A DNA stretch of 64,000 bases from Novacetimonas pomaceti (GCF_003207955.1 NZ_NOXG01000005.1:1-64000), one strand, 5' to 3'. Counted from the stretch's first letter, positions 53,165-62,187 are shown. Numbers and translations: made by a program. Notes: generated by a model not told the origin, from the sequence alone.

Positions 53165-54157
53165 ATGTCCGTACGTGTCCTGATCGATCATCGCAAGGAG
53201 GGTTCCCCCGCCGCGCGGCACCCGGAAAAAGCGCACCGGCCCGACAATCCCATTGCGCGCAAACCGGACTGGATCCGTGTGCGCGCGCCGACCAATCCCG
53301 TGTACCATGAAACGCGCAAGCTGATGCGCGACCAGAAGCTGGTCACGGTGTGCGAGGAGGCGGCCTGCCCCAACATTGGCGAATGCTGGTCGCAGCGGCA
53401 CGCGACAATGATGATCATGGGCGAAATCTGCACGCGCGCCTGTGCCTTCTGCAACGTCACCACCGGCCTGCCGAATGCCCTAGACCCGGACGAGCCCCAG
53501 CGCGTGGCCGAGGCGGTGGCCACGCTGGGACTGCGCCATGTGGTCATTACCTCCGTCGATCGCGACGACCTGCCCGACGGGGGGGCGCATCATTTCGCGC
53601 GGGTCATCACCGCGATACGCAACGCCGCCCCGGCGACGACCATTGAAATCCTGACCCCCGATTTCCTGCGCAAGCCGGGATCACTGGAAATCGTGGTCCA
53701 GGCGCGGCCGGACGTGTTCAACCACAACTTGGAAACCGTGCCGCGGCTGTATCCCTCCATCAGGCCGGGGGCGCGCTATTACCAGTCCATGCGTCTTCTG
53801 GACGATGTCAAGCGGCTGGATCCCTCCATCTTCACCAAATCCGGGCTGATGCTGGGACTGGGGGAGGAAAAGCCGGAAATACTTCAGGTCATGGATGACC
53901 TGCGTATTGCGGACGTTGATTTCATCACCCTGGGGCAATATCTCCAACCTACGGTCAAGCATGCCGCGGTGGCGCGTTTCGTCACGCCGGAGGAGTTCGC
54001 GGACTATGCCGCGATGGCCCGCGTAAAGGGATTCCTGCAGGTCAGTTCCTCGCCCCTGACGCGGTCGTCGTATCATGCGGACTCTGACTTTGCGGAACTG
54101 CGGGCCGCGCGACAGAAGCGTCTGGAAACCCAGAACGGCGCAAGGGAGACGAAGTAA
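53165..54157 (+). CDS. lipA: Lipoyl synthase LipA
   Basis: Radical-SAM enzyme inserting two sulphurs into octanoyl groups on lipoyl domains. The 330-residue protein has the auxiliary cluster CEEAACPNIGEC, the SAM cluster CTRACAFC, then GLPNALDPDEPQRVA and the C-terminal RSSYHADSDF (the Ser that ligates the auxiliary cluster is in this type of motif). It lies just downstream of the pdh operon whose E1-beta and E2 are its substrates, but with its own upstream region. Its TAA overlaps the next ATG by one base. Confidence 0.96.
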   Translation: MSVRVLIDHRKEGSPAARHPEKAHRPDNPIARKPDWIRVRAPTNPVYHETRKLMRDQKLVTVCEEAACPNIGECWSQRHATMMIMGEICTRACAFCNVTTGLPNALDPDEPQRVAEAVATLGLRHVVITSVDRDDLPDGGAHHFARVITAIRNAAPATTIEILTPDFLRKPGSLEIVVQARPDVFNHNLETVPRLYPSIRPGARYYQSMRLLDDVKRLDPSIFTKSGLMLGLGEEKPEILQVMDDLRIADVDFITLGQYLQPTVKHAAVARFVTPEEFADYAAMARVKGFLQVSSSPLTRSSYHADSDFAELRAARQKRLETQNGARETK

Positions 54158-54645
54158 TGCCCACCCATGCCGAACGTCGGTTGATCGCCTATTCCCCGGA
54201 TCAGCTGTTTGATCTGGTGGCCGACGTCGGAAAGTACCCGCAGTTCCTGCCGTGGTGCGTCAATGCGATGGTCAGGACCCGGACCGCGACACTGCTGGTC
54301 GCGGACCTGACGATCGGTTTCGGACCCTTCCGCGAAACCTTCACCAGCCGCGTCACCCTGGACCAGCCCCGGACCATCCGCGTGACCTATGAAAAGGGGC
54401 CGTTCCGTTACCTGAACAATGTCTGGACCTTTACGCCGGACGAACGCGGATGCCTGATCGATTTTTTCGTCGATTTCGAGTTCCGTTCCCGCCTGCTGCA
54501 GGCGGCGATCGGTGTTGTGTTCAACGAGGCCGTTCGCCTCATGGTTTCGGCCTTTATCCGGCGGGCACGCGAGATCTATGGACCACCCACGATCGTGCCG
54601 CCCGCCAAACCCGCGACCATACCCGCCAAGATGGGAAATGCCTGA
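54157..54645 (+). CDS. COQ10/RatA-like START-fold protein (ubiquinone-binding)
   Basis: A 162-residue polyketide-cyclase/START family protein: YSPDQLFDLVADVGKYPQFLPWC and FTSRVTLDQPRTIRVTYEKG followed by FRYLNNVWTFTP. Eukaryotic COQ10 binds ubiquinone; E. coli RatA was named as a toxin but most homologues are thought to act in quinone handling. I favour the COQ10-like role. It is coupled to lipA by a TAATG overlap, a conserved proteobacterial linkage. Confidence 0.88.
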   Translation: MPTHAERRLIAYSPDQLFDLVADVGKYPQFLPWCVNAMVRTRTATLLVADLTIGFGPFRETFTSRVTLDQPRTIRVTYEKGPFRYLNNVWTFTPDERGCLIDFFVDFEFRSRLLQAAIGVVFNEAVRLMVSAFIRRAREIYGPPTIVPPAKPATIPAKMGNA

Positions 54646-54680
54646 CTGCGGATATGCCTACTTCCCGGAAAAACGTTATA

Positions 54681-55001
54681 ATGAAATATTCCTTTATCCT
54701 GTTGTCCCTGCTGATCGGACTGGCTGGGGGAGGGACGGCGCATGCGGCCGCCTCTTCCACGGGGCACAGGCATCATCATGCATCCACGACCACGCCGGCC
54801 CCCGGCAGCGACGCCGAAACGGCCGATCTTAATGCCATCAGCCTGAAAAAAGCCCGCGCAAGCCTGGCAGCCCCGCCCGCGACAGCGCAAGCCACCCGGA
54901 CCGCCAATGGCAAGCCGCAGGCTGTCCAGGCGGCAGGAACGGGGACGACATCCCCGCAGATCCGGATACCGGAAACCAGCGATACCGTCGCGATGTATTA
55001 A
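54681..55001 (+). CDS. Small predicted secreted protein
   Basis: A 106-residue protein with signal peptide MKYSFILLSLLIGLAGGGTA ending in AHA, then a low-complexity Thr/Ala/Pro-rich mature chain with a His cluster (GHRHHHAS) that might bind metal. No family recognised. A start nine codons earlier (54654) is possible. Its stop overlaps the convergent cinA gene by four bases. Confidence 0.6.
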   Translation: MKYSFILLSLLIGLAGGGTAHAAASSTGHRHHHASTTTPAPGSDAETADLNAISLKKARASLAAPPATAQATRTANGKPQAVQAAGTGTTSPQIRIPETSDTVAMY

Positions 55002-55504
55002 TCGGCAGGCAAATTTTCCAGCACCAGATTCTGTGCAAAATTGACCGCCTGCATCCGGATGGCCGTGCGGTCACCGGAAAACCGGGCTGATATCGTCCGG
55101 GTCCGCTGCTGCTTTAGCGCAACGGCAAACCAGACCAGCCCCACCGGTTTTTCGGGACTGCCGCCATCCGGACCCGCGATCCCGGTGATGGACACCGCGA
55201 TATCGGCATCGGGCGCCGTGGCGATGGCGCCATCCGCCATGGCGGCGGCGACCTCGCTGCTGACCGCCCCACGCAGGTCAAGCAGCACCTGCGGGACCTG
55301 CAGCACGCGCATCTTCATCGCGTTGGAATAGGTCACGAACCCACCGGCCACGAATTCGGACGCGCCAGGTGGCTGTGTCAGGGCGGCAGCCAGCAGTCCA
55401 CCGGTGCAGCTTTCCGCCGTGACGATACGACGCCCCCGCGCGGCCAGCGCCTCCAGCAACAGCAATGTATCGCGCGATATCGCAGCCGGTAATGATGGTT
55501 CCAT
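54998..55504 (-). CDS. CinA C-terminal (nicotinamide-nucleotide amidase) family protein
   Basis: About 168 residues: RRIVTAESCTGGLLAAALT, FVAGGFVTYSNAMKMRVL, GAVSSEVAAAMADGA and ITGIAGPDGGSPEKPVGLVW match the stand-alone CinA C-domain (PncC), which deamidates NMN in pyridine nucleotide salvage. The N-terminal CinA domain is absent, as usual for this form. The start is the ATG with AGGA eight bases upstream; earlier in-frame ATGs run into pgpA. It follows pgpA on the same strand. Confidence 0.92.
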   Translation of the reverse strand: MEPSLPAAISRDTLLLLEALAARGRRIVTAESCTGGLLAAALTQPPGASEFVAGGFVTYSNAMKMRVLQVPQVLLDLRGAVSSEVAAAMADGAIATAPDADIAVSITGIAGPDGGSPEKPVGLVWFAVALKQQRTRTISARFSGDRTAIRMQAVNFAQNLVLENLPAD

Positions 55505-55538
55505 GTCCTGCATCCTGTCGTGTTGTTGCAACCCGTGT

Positions 55539-56000
55539 TCAGGCAATGGCATGCAGCGCCATGACAATCAGGCCCGCGCCCATGCCCGCCACGATATCGT
55601 CGCCCATGATCCCCACCGCATCGTGACGCCTGTCGAACCACCCGACCGGCCCCGGCTTGGTGATATCGAACAGCCTGAAAAGCGCGAAGGCAAGCACAAG
55701 CCAGAAAATATCGGCCCAGCGCAGGGAAAAAAGGGAAAGGGGCGCCAGCGGCCACATCGACAGCCACATGCCCGCCACCTCGTCAATGACGATCCATCCG
55801 TGATCTTCACCCCCGGAAACCGTGGCGGTCGCCCAGTATCCGATGACGCAGCACAGCGCGATGGCAATCCCCATCCATGCCGCATGCTGCAGCAGGGGAA
55901 TCCCCACCAACAGCGCCGCGAGCGACCCGACAGTGCCCGGCGCGCGGGGGGCAAAGCCACATCCGCCGAAACTGGCGATCATCCGTGCAACCGAACGCAT
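55539..56000 (-). CDS. pgpA: Phosphatidylglycerophosphatase A
   Basis: Dephosphorylates phosphatidylglycerol phosphate in phospholipid synthesis. The 153-residue membrane protein has FAPRAPGTVGSLAAL, DHGWIVIDEVAGMWLS and FDITKPGPVGWFDRR followed by GIMGDDIVAGMGAGL, including the conserved metal-binding Asp/Glu. The start overlaps the stop of the lytic transglycosylase gene. The pgpA-cinA pairing is conserved in alphaproteobacteria. Confidence 0.94.
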   Translation of the reverse strand: MRSVARMIASFGGCGFAPRAPGTVGSLAALLVGIPLLQHAAWMGIAIALCCVIGYWATATVSGGEDHGWIVIDEVAGMWLSMWPLAPLSLFSLRWADIFWLVLAFALFRLFDITKPGPVGWFDRRHDAVGIMGDDIVAGMGAGLIVMALHAIA

Positions 56001-58015
56001 TATCGCGCAGCCTCGCGCTGGGCCTCGCGGGCCTGATAGACAGCCATGTTTTCCTCGACACGTTCGACGTAATTGCGCGTCTCCTCGAACGGGATGCTTT
56101 CGATCCAGTCCAGCACCGCCTCGCTCGATGGATGATCGCGCACCGGATCGCCCAGCGACGCCAGCCACGTATCCACCCGATGCGGCCCGCTGTTATAGGC
56201 AGCCAGCAGATAGGGCACGCTGCCGCCGAAACGTTCCATCAGCTGCTGGAGATAGAGCGCCCCCAGCGTCATGTTCACCTGCGGATTGGTCAGGGTGGCG
56301 GCAGTCACGTTGCCAAAGGGCTGGTGCGTGCGGCGGGCAAGTTCCTGCCCCGTCGCGGGACGCAGCTGCATCAGGCCCACCGCATGCGCCCCGCTGACGA
56401 TCGCGGGATCGAAGCTGCTTTCCTGCCGCATCACGGCAAGTTCCAGCCCCTGTGGCAGGTCATGTTCCGCCGGGACGTAGGGACGGGGCCATCCATCATC
56501 CACCAGCGCGATTCCGTCGCGTCCGGCACGCCGCGCGATAAGCACCGCGACATCCGGCAGCGCCAGCCGCGTCGCAAGGCGCGCGGCCAGCACATGCTCC
56601 ACCGGCCGCGTCGCCTGCATGTCAAGCTGGATGACAAAGTCGCGCGCATGCTGAAAGTCGTTCCATGATACAAGGATCTGGGCCGCGCGCGCCATGTCCG
56701 ACGTGTCAAAACGCACCGATTCCTCCACCGTGGGTTCGGGCGTGCGCAGGCGCATCAGATATTCACGCACCGGCTGTCCCGCCTGGCTGGGGGCAAGCAG
56801 CCCGCTGGTCGCGTTTCCCTGCAGGGCGGCAATCGACATCTGGCCATAGAAAGTGTTGGCCAGTTCGGCCGCAGCACCCCAGTTTTCACGTGCCCCCGCC
56901 CGGTTGTGACGAGCCTCCTGCGCGCGGCCGCTCCAGTACAGTCCGCGACTTCGGGTAATCAGCGCGGTCGCTTTCGTCAGCGGCTCGAACTGCGCCAGCG
57001 CCCTGGCGGGCTGGTGCAGCCGCTGCAGCAGTATCCAGCCCGTCAGGAAACGCGCGTCATAGGTGCTGACTTCCGGCAGTGAAGAATGATCGTCCGCGAT
57101 TTCCAGCGCATCGCGATTTCGCCCCTGCGCCAGCAGATCCCGCGCCAGGGCGTCACGGGCATGCCAGAACAGGGCGGCGGTCGGGCCGTCCTGATGCTGT
57201 TCGGTGGCAAATCCCGTCCGTTTCCATAATGCCACGGCCTCGTCCAGCCGTTGCGCATGGTCCAGCCAGCGCAGGTGATCAAGCACCAGCATGGCGTCAT
57301 TACGCTGCCCGGCGGGAACGCCCGCCAGCAGGGTCTCGGCATTCGCGTCATTGCGGCGCAGGGCCAGCCGCGCACGGGCCAGCGCCTGGTACTGCGTATC
57401 CAGCATCGCGACCTGCTGGTCCGCCGCGCCAAGATGTCCCGCGCGTTCCTGCCGTTCAAAACGCCGCCACTCATCATCGGCGGTAAATAACGCACCAAAA
57501 CGTTGCGACAGCAGCCGCGCGTCAGCGGGCTGATCCGCGCCCACGATCCACGCGGCCCGCGCCCATTCCCCGATGCGCGGCGGCGGTGGCACAGCCGCAT
57601 CGGCGCAATGCGCCAGGGCCTGCGCCGTCGTCAGCTGCCAGCGTCCGCACAGGCGCGACAGGGTGGCGGGATCGCCCTCCTGTGACAGGGCACGCTCGAA
57701 ACGCGCGATCATGACGTTGCGTTTGGGCCAGTCGGGACTTTCGGTCAGGAAATTGGCATATTCGTCGGCCGTGCCCCCCGCCGGGGACAGCAGTCGCAGA
57801 TAGACCGTAAGGCGGGCGGCGACGGGACTGTCATCCGCGTTGCCGGTCCCGGCCTGCTGCTCGGTGGGCCAGCCGCCCGCATTCGTCATGACAGGGGGGG
57901 AAGGGGCGGCCGCGCCAGCCACCGTTCCGCCAACCGTCAGGGGCAGCAGAAGTCCCAGCATCCCCACCACCGGGGCGAACATGCCCGCGCGTGGGCTGCG
58001 GGCATGACGTGTCAT
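56000..58015 (-). CDS. slt: Soluble lytic murein transglycosylase (Slt70-like)
   Basis: A 671-residue periplasmic enzyme: N-terminal signal (VVGMLGLLLPLTVGGTVAGA), a long superhelical repeat region (about 60-500) and a C-terminal SLT domain with the catalytic Glu in AVMRQESSFDP, then GLMQLRPATGQ and LGALYLQQLMERFGG. It cleaves peptidoglycan to 1,6-anhydro products during wall turnover. AGGGTGG precedes this ATG. It overlaps pgpA by one base. Confidence 0.92.
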   Translation of the reverse strand: MTRHARSPRAGMFAPVVGMLGLLLPLTVGGTVAGAAAPSPPVMTNAGGWPTEQQAGTGNADDSPVAARLTVYLRLLSPAGGTADEYANFLTESPDWPKRNVMIARFERALSQEGDPATLSRLCGRWQLTTAQALAHCADAAVPPPPRIGEWARAAWIVGADQPADARLLSQRFGALFTADDEWRRFERQERAGHLGAADQQVAMLDTQYQALARARLALRRNDANAETLLAGVPAGQRNDAMLVLDHLRWLDHAQRLDEAVALWKRTGFATEQHQDGPTAALFWHARDALARDLLAQGRNRDALEIADDHSSLPEVSTYDARFLTGWILLQRLHQPARALAQFEPLTKATALITRSRGLYWSGRAQEARHNRAGARENWGAAAELANTFYGQMSIAALQGNATSGLLAPSQAGQPVREYLMRLRTPEPTVEESVRFDTSDMARAAQILVSWNDFQHARDFVIQLDMQATRPVEHVLAARLATRLALPDVAVLIARRAGRDGIALVDDGWPRPYVPAEHDLPQGLELAVMRQESSFDPAIVSGAHAVGLMQLRPATGQELARRTHQPFGNVTAATLTNPQVNMTLGALYLQQLMERFGGSVPYLLAAYNSGPHRVDTWLASLGDPVRDHPSSEAVLDWIESIPFEETRNYVERVEENMAVYQAREAQREAAR

Positions 58016-58026
58016 GCGTCCACCCT

Positions 58027-58626
58027 TCAGGAAATGTGGGTCCACACTTCACCTCCTCCCTTGACGATCAGCTCGATCGCCACGGCAAGCACCACGAGCA
58101 GGCCGATCCACGAAATCCAGCGGTAACGTTCCAGAAGACGCGCGATCAGCGATGCGGCGATGGCCATCATCAGTACCGATACGACAAGGCCCGTCACCAG
58201 AACGCCCACATGTTCCCCCGCCGCGCCCGCGACCGCCAGCACGTTATCGAGACTCATGGACAGGTCGGCCACGATGATGCGGACAATCGCATTGCGCAGG
58301 GACCCCGGCGCGGGGGCGGCGTCGGCATGCTCCGCCGGATTGCCACGCATTTCGCGATACATGCGCCAGCACACCCACAGCAGCAGAAGGCCGCCCGCCA
58401 GCGTCAGGCCGATGATCGCCAGCAGCCTGACCGCCACCAGCGCAAGGCAGATACGTATCAGCGCCGCGCCAAGGACACCCGCCAGAATCGCGATACGCCG
58501 CTGCGGGGCGGGCAGGCCACGCACCGCCATTCCGACAACAATGGCGTTATCGCCCGCAAGCGTAAGATCGATAAGGACAACCTGCCCCAGCGCATAAAGG
58601 GACGAAGCGGAAACGGCAAATGACAT
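58027..58626 (-). CDS. TerC family integral membrane protein (YjbE-like)
   Basis: A 199-residue protein with about seven membrane segments and the TerC motifs DLTLAGDNAIVVGMAV and DLSMSLDNVLAVAG, whose paired Asp residues lie in membrane helices. Bacterial relatives are linked to metal (Mn2+) export or membrane metalation. I looked for a yybP-ykoY riboswitch upstream and did not see one. The start is the ATG giving MSFAVSASSLY. Eleven bases separate it from the slt start. Confidence 0.88.
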   Translation of the reverse strand: MSFAVSASSLYALGQVVLIDLTLAGDNAIVVGMAVRGLPAPQRRIAILAGVLGAALIRICLALVAVRLLAIIGLTLAGGLLLLWVCWRMYREMRGNPAEHADAAPAPGSLRNAIVRIIVADLSMSLDNVLAVAGAAGEHVGVLVTGLVVSVLMMAIAASLIARLLERYRWISWIGLLVVLAVAIELIVKGGGEVWTHIS

Positions 58627-58649
58627 AAGGCAGGGATATCCCGTTGTAC

Positions 58650-58664
58650 TGTCCACGCTGGACA
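58650..58664. promoter_or_regulatory. 15-bp palindrome between terC-like gene and purB
   Basis: TGTCCA-CGC-TGGACA is a perfect inverted repeat about 24 bases before the TerC-family start on the minus strand, and about 170 bases before purB. A TTGTAC hexamer directly adjoins it on the plus strand. A transcription factor site for either gene is plausible. Confidence 0.35.
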
Positions 58665-58831
58665 TGAATATGAACCGGTCTGTCGGATAATATGCCGTGG
58701 GATGCCGACACCATGCAATCGCGCGTATCGGGATTTGAAATATGCACGAAAGGGAAGACGCGCGACGCGGAATTGGCTAGGAAAGGACCCACATTCCCGT
58801 ACCGCCCATTTTGTTAAGGAAATCCACCTCA

Positions 58832-60184
58832 ATGGTCCCGCGTTATACCCGGCCGGTGATGGCCGCCATCTGGTCCCCGGAGAACCGGTACCGTATCTGG
58901 TTCGAGATCGAGGCCCTGGCCTGCGAAGCCATGGCTAAATATGGCGCCATCCCTGAACAGTCCGCGCGCACGATCCGTGAAAAGGGCGATGCCGCCATGG
59001 CGGCGTTCACCCAGGCCGACCTGGACCGGATTGACGAGATCGAGGCCGTGACCCGCCACGATGTCATCGCGTTCCTGACATGGCTTGCGGAAAAGGTCGG
59101 GCCTGACAGCCGCTTTGTCCATCTGGGGATGACCTCCTCCGATGTGCTCGATACATGCCTGTCGGTGCAGATGGTGCAGGCGACCGACCTGCTGCTGAAG
59201 GATCTGGACGCGCTGCTGGAGGCGCTGAAGGACAGGGCGTTCGAGCACAAGCATACGCTGACCATTGGCCGCAGCCACGCCATCCATGCCGAACCGACTT
59301 CCTTCGGGCTCAAGCTGGCCGGGCATTACGCGGAATTCGCCCGCAACCGTGAACGCCTGCTCCGCGCGCGTGAGGAAATCGCCATCTGCGCGATTTCGGG
59401 CGCGGTCGGCACCTATGCCCATATCGACCCCCGGGTCGAGGAATACGTGGCGGAAAAGCTCGGCCTGCAGCCCGAGGGCGTTTCCACACAGGTCATTCCG
59501 CGCGACCGGCATGCCGCCTATTTCTGCGCGCTTGCCGTCATCGCCAGCGGGATCGAGCGCCTGGCGGTCGAAGTCCGCCACTTGCAGCGTTCCGAAGTGC
59601 GCGAGGCGGAAGAATTCTTCCATCCGGGGCAGAAAGGCTCCTCCGCGATGCCGCACAAGCGCAATCCCGTGCTGTCGGAAAACCTGACGGGACTTGCCCG
59701 GCTGGTGCGTTCGCATGTCATCCCCGCGCTGGAAAACGTGGCGTTGTGGCACGAACGCGACATCAGCCATTCGTCGGTGGAGCGCAATATCTGCCCCGAT
59801 GGCACGATCGGCCTTGATTTCGCGCTCGCCCGGCTGACGGGCATGATGGAAAAGCTTGTGGTCTATCCCGATCGCATGCAGGCCAATATCGAAAGCCTGG
59901 GCGGCGTCGTCCATTCGGGCGAGGTGCTGCTGGCGCTTGCGCGCGCGGGGATCCTGCGTGAAGATGCCTATCGCATCGTGCAGCGCAACGCGATGGAGAC
60001 ATGGACCAAGCTGGGACAGCCGGACGGCAGAACGTTCCGCGAAAACCTGGACGCCGATCCGGAAGTCGCGGGCCGTGTTCCGGCCGAAGTGCTCGACGCG
60101 GCAATGGACAGCAGGGCGCACCTGCGGCAGCTGGATCATACCTATCGTCGCGTCTTTGGTGAAACTGGTCCCAAATCCGCCTGA
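58832..60184 (+). CDS. purB: Adenylosuccinate lyase
   Basis: Splits fumarate from SAICAR and from adenylosuccinate. The 450-residue fumarase/aspartase-family protein has MVPRYTRPVMAAIWS, TRHDVIAFLTWLAEKVG, HLGMTSSDVLDT, GRSHAIHAEPTSFG and the signature GSSAMPHKRNPVLSENLTGL. AAGGAAAT precedes the ATG. It lies about 1 kb upstream of purC on the same strand, separated by an NRDE gene and hairpins. Confidence 0.96.
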   Translation: MVPRYTRPVMAAIWSPENRYRIWFEIEALACEAMAKYGAIPEQSARTIREKGDAAMAAFTQADLDRIDEIEAVTRHDVIAFLTWLAEKVGPDSRFVHLGMTSSDVLDTCLSVQMVQATDLLLKDLDALLEALKDRAFEHKHTLTIGRSHAIHAEPTSFGLKLAGHYAEFARNRERLLRAREEIAICAISGAVGTYAHIDPRVEEYVAEKLGLQPEGVSTQVIPRDRHAAYFCALAVIASGIERLAVEVRHLQRSEVREAEEFFHPGQKGSSAMPHKRNPVLSENLTGLARLVRSHVIPALENVALWHERDISHSSVERNICPDGTIGLDFALARLTGMMEKLVVYPDRMQANIESLGGVVHSGEVLLALARAGILREDAYRIVQRNAMETWTKLGQPDGRTFRENLDADPEVAGRVPAEVLDAAMDSRAHLRQLDHTYRRVFGETGPKSA

Positions 60185-60201
60185 ACACGGGACCATGGAT
60201 G

Positions 60202-60270
60202 CGGCGGCGGCGGGCATCGCGGAAACCGGATGCGCGCCGCCGTCCGCCCACCGGGCCTGACCGCAGGCCC
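60202..60270 (+). terminator. Tandem GC-rich hairpins after purB
   Basis: CGGCGGCG (60202-60209) pairs with CGCCGCCG (60235-60242), followed by a tight hairpin GGGCCTG/CAGGCCC (60253-60259, 60264-60270) with a four-base loop. No T tract follows. They may limit read-through from purB into the NRDE gene. Confidence 0.42.
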
Positions 60271-60290
60271 CGACATACAGGATCAAAGGC

Positions 60291-61058
60291 GTGTGTACTG
60301 TCGTTATCTCCCACCAGCCGGATCAGGCATGGCCGCTGCTGCTGGCGGCCAACCGTGACGAACGCCTCGACCGTCCATGGGAACCACCGGCTCGCCACTG
60401 GCGCGAACACCCGCACGTCGTGGGCGGACGCGACTGCGTGGCAGGGGGATCATGGCTGACCATGAACGACGCGGGCGTGATCGGGGCGATCATGAACCGC
60501 GTCGGCAGCCTTGGCCCCGCGCCGGGCAAGCGTTCGCGCGGGGAACTGCCGCTGATGGTGGGGGATCATTCCAGCGCGCGCGATGCTGTCGCGCGCATCG
60601 CCACGCTGGATGCGGGGGAATGGCGGTCGTTCAACATGATCGTGGGCGACGGCACCGACGCCTTTTTCATCCGTGGGCCGGGATACGGCGCCCCGCAGGT
60701 CATCGCGCTTGGCGCGGGCGTGCACATGGTCGCGACCACGGACCCCGACGACATGTCCATGCCCCGCATCGCACGCCACCTGCCGCGTTTCCGTGACGCC
60801 ACCCGCCCGGTCCCCCCGCAATGGAGCAGCTGGACGACGCTGCTGGCCGACAGGTCGCTTCCCGCAGGCAGCGAACTGAACATCCCGCCGCGTTCAGGCT
60901 TCGGGACGTGCAGTTCGTCGGCGCTGGGCGTCTCGCGCGATCCGGGTGCTCCGGGGGGGCGGTCATGGTTCTTCGCCGCGGGCGCGCCCGACAGGGTGGG
61001 CTATGCGCCGGTTGACCTTGACACGCGCCGTGATGATGCCGACACGACAGGAACATAG
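60291..61058 (+). CDS. NRDE family protein (TANGO2-like)
   Basis: A 255-residue protein beginning MCTVVISHQPDQAWPLLLAA and continuing with the NRDE box (NRDERLDRPWEPPARHW), the signature of the family that includes eukaryotic TANGO2. The N-terminal Cys after Met would be exposed by aminopeptidase, as in Ntn hydrolases. TANGO2 homologues have been linked to haem trafficking; the bacterial role is unclear. GTG start. It lies between purB and purC. Confidence 0.88.
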   Translation: MCTVVISHQPDQAWPLLLAANRDERLDRPWEPPARHWREHPHVVGGRDCVAGGSWLTMNDAGVIGAIMNRVGSLGPAPGKRSRGELPLMVGDHSSARDAVARIATLDAGEWRSFNMIVGDGTDAFFIRGPGYGAPQVIALGAGVHMVATTDPDDMSMPRIARHLPRFRDATRPVPPQWSSWTTLLADRSLPAGSELNIPPRSGFGTCSSSALGVSRDPGAPGGRSWFFAAGAPDRVGYAPVDLDTRRDDADTTGT

Positions 61059-61112
61059 AAACGTTATGGTATCTTCGCTGCGCAATCGCTGCTATGGCAT
61101 GCGCATCATTCT

Positions 61113-61153
61113 GGGTCCTGTTGCGGACCCGCAGGGAGGGATGCCTGCGGCAT
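61113..61153 (+). promoter_or_regulatory. Two adjacent hairpins in the purC leader
   Basis: GGGTCC/GGACCC (61113-61118, 61125-61130) and ATGCC/GGCAT (61141-61145, 61149-61153) lie 30-70 bases before purC. They do not match a purine riboswitch I recognise. Possibly a terminator or control structure ahead of the pur operon. Confidence 0.3.
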
Positions 61154-61183
61154 GCTTCCCACAGCCTTATGTGAAGGACGAGT

Positions 61184-61948
61184 ATGGGCCGCCGCCGCCA
61201 GCTTTATGAGGGAAAAGCGAAAATCCTTTTCGAGGGGCCGGAACCGGGCACCCTGGTCCAGTATTTCAAGGACGATGCCACCGCCGGCAACGGCGCCAAG
61301 AAGGGCGTCATTACCGGCAAGGGCGTCCTGAACAACCGGATCAGCGAACACCTGATGCTGCGCCTGCATGAAATCGGGATCCCCACCCATTTCATCCGCC
61401 GACTGAACATGCGCGAGCAGCTGATCCGCGAGGTGGAGATCATCCCGCTGGAGGTCGTGATCCGCAACGTCGCCGCCGGCAGCCTGAGCAAGCGCCTGGG
61501 CATCAAGGAAGGCACGCGCCTGCCGCATCCGATCGTCGAGTATTATTACAAGAACGACAGCCTGCATGACCCGATGGTCAGCGAGGAACATATCACCGCG
61601 TTCGGCTGGGCCTGCGCCCATGACCTTGAGGATATCGTGTCGCTGAGCATGCGGATCAACGATTTCCTGTGCGGGCTGTTCATCGGCATCGGCATCACGC
61701 TGGTTGATTTCAAGCTCGAATTCGGCCGCCTGTGGGAAAACGACAACATGCGCATCGTGCTGGCGGACGAGATTTCGCCAGACAACTGTCGCCTGTGGGA
61801 TGCCAAGACCAGCCAGAAACTCGACAAGGACCGTTTCCGCCAGGACATGGGCAAGGTCGAGGAAGCCTATCAGGAAGTGGCCATGCGCCTGGGTATCCTT
61901 CCCGAGGCCACGAATTCCGACATGAAGGGACCGGAGGTAATGCAATGA
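61184..61948 (+). CDS. purC: SAICAR synthase PurC
   Basis: Joins CAIR and aspartate to SAICAR in purine synthesis. The 254-residue protein shows YEGKAKILFEGPEPGTLVQ, FKDDATAGNGAKKG, GIPTHFIRRL, IIPLEVVIRNVAAGSLSKRLG and VLADEISPDNCRLWD. It is coupled to purS by ATGA and opens the compact purC-purS-x-purQ-purL operon; every junction in this operon overlaps by four bases. Confidence 0.97.
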   Translation: MGRRRQLYEGKAKILFEGPEPGTLVQYFKDDATAGNGAKKGVITGKGVLNNRISEHLMLRLHEIGIPTHFIRRLNMREQLIREVEIIPLEVVIRNVAAGSLSKRLGIKEGTRLPHPIVEYYYKNDSLHDPMVSEEHITAFGWACAHDLEDIVSLSMRINDFLCGLFIGIGITLVDFKLEFGRLWENDNMRIVLADEISPDNCRLWDAKTSQKLDKDRFRQDMGKVEEAYQEVAMRLGILPEATNSDMKGPEVMQ

Positions 61949-62187
61949 AAGTACGCGTGACGGTCATGCTCAAGGACGGCGTGCTGGACCCGCAGGGCAA
62001 GGCGGTGGAACATGCGCTGCATGTGCTGGATTTCAAGAATGTCGGCGATGTACGCATCGGCCGCGTGATCGACCTTGAAATCGCCGAAAGCGATCCGGCC
62101 CGCGCCATCGTGCAGGCCAATGAAATGGCGCGCGCGCTGCTTGCCAACCTGGTGATCGAGGATTTCGCGGCGGAGGTCGTTGAATGA
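61945..62187 (+). CDS. purS: FGAM synthase subunit PurS
   Basis: An 80-residue protein, MKVRVTVMLKDGVLDPQGKA then VEHALHVLDFKNVGDVRIGR, the small bridging subunit between PurQ and small-type PurL in formylglycinamidine synthase. Overlaps purC and the following small exported gene by ATGA. Its presence predicts that purL here is the small, three-subunit form. Confidence 0.95.
   Translation: MKVRVTVMLKDGVLDPQGKAVEHALHVLDFKNVGDVRIGRVIDLEIAESDPARAIVQANEMARALLANLVIEDFAAEVVE

Noticed and set aside
58627..58800. Possible manganese (yybP-ykoY) riboswitch before the TerC-family gene
   Set aside because: The conserved core (GGGGAGUAG type) is absent on the relevant strand.
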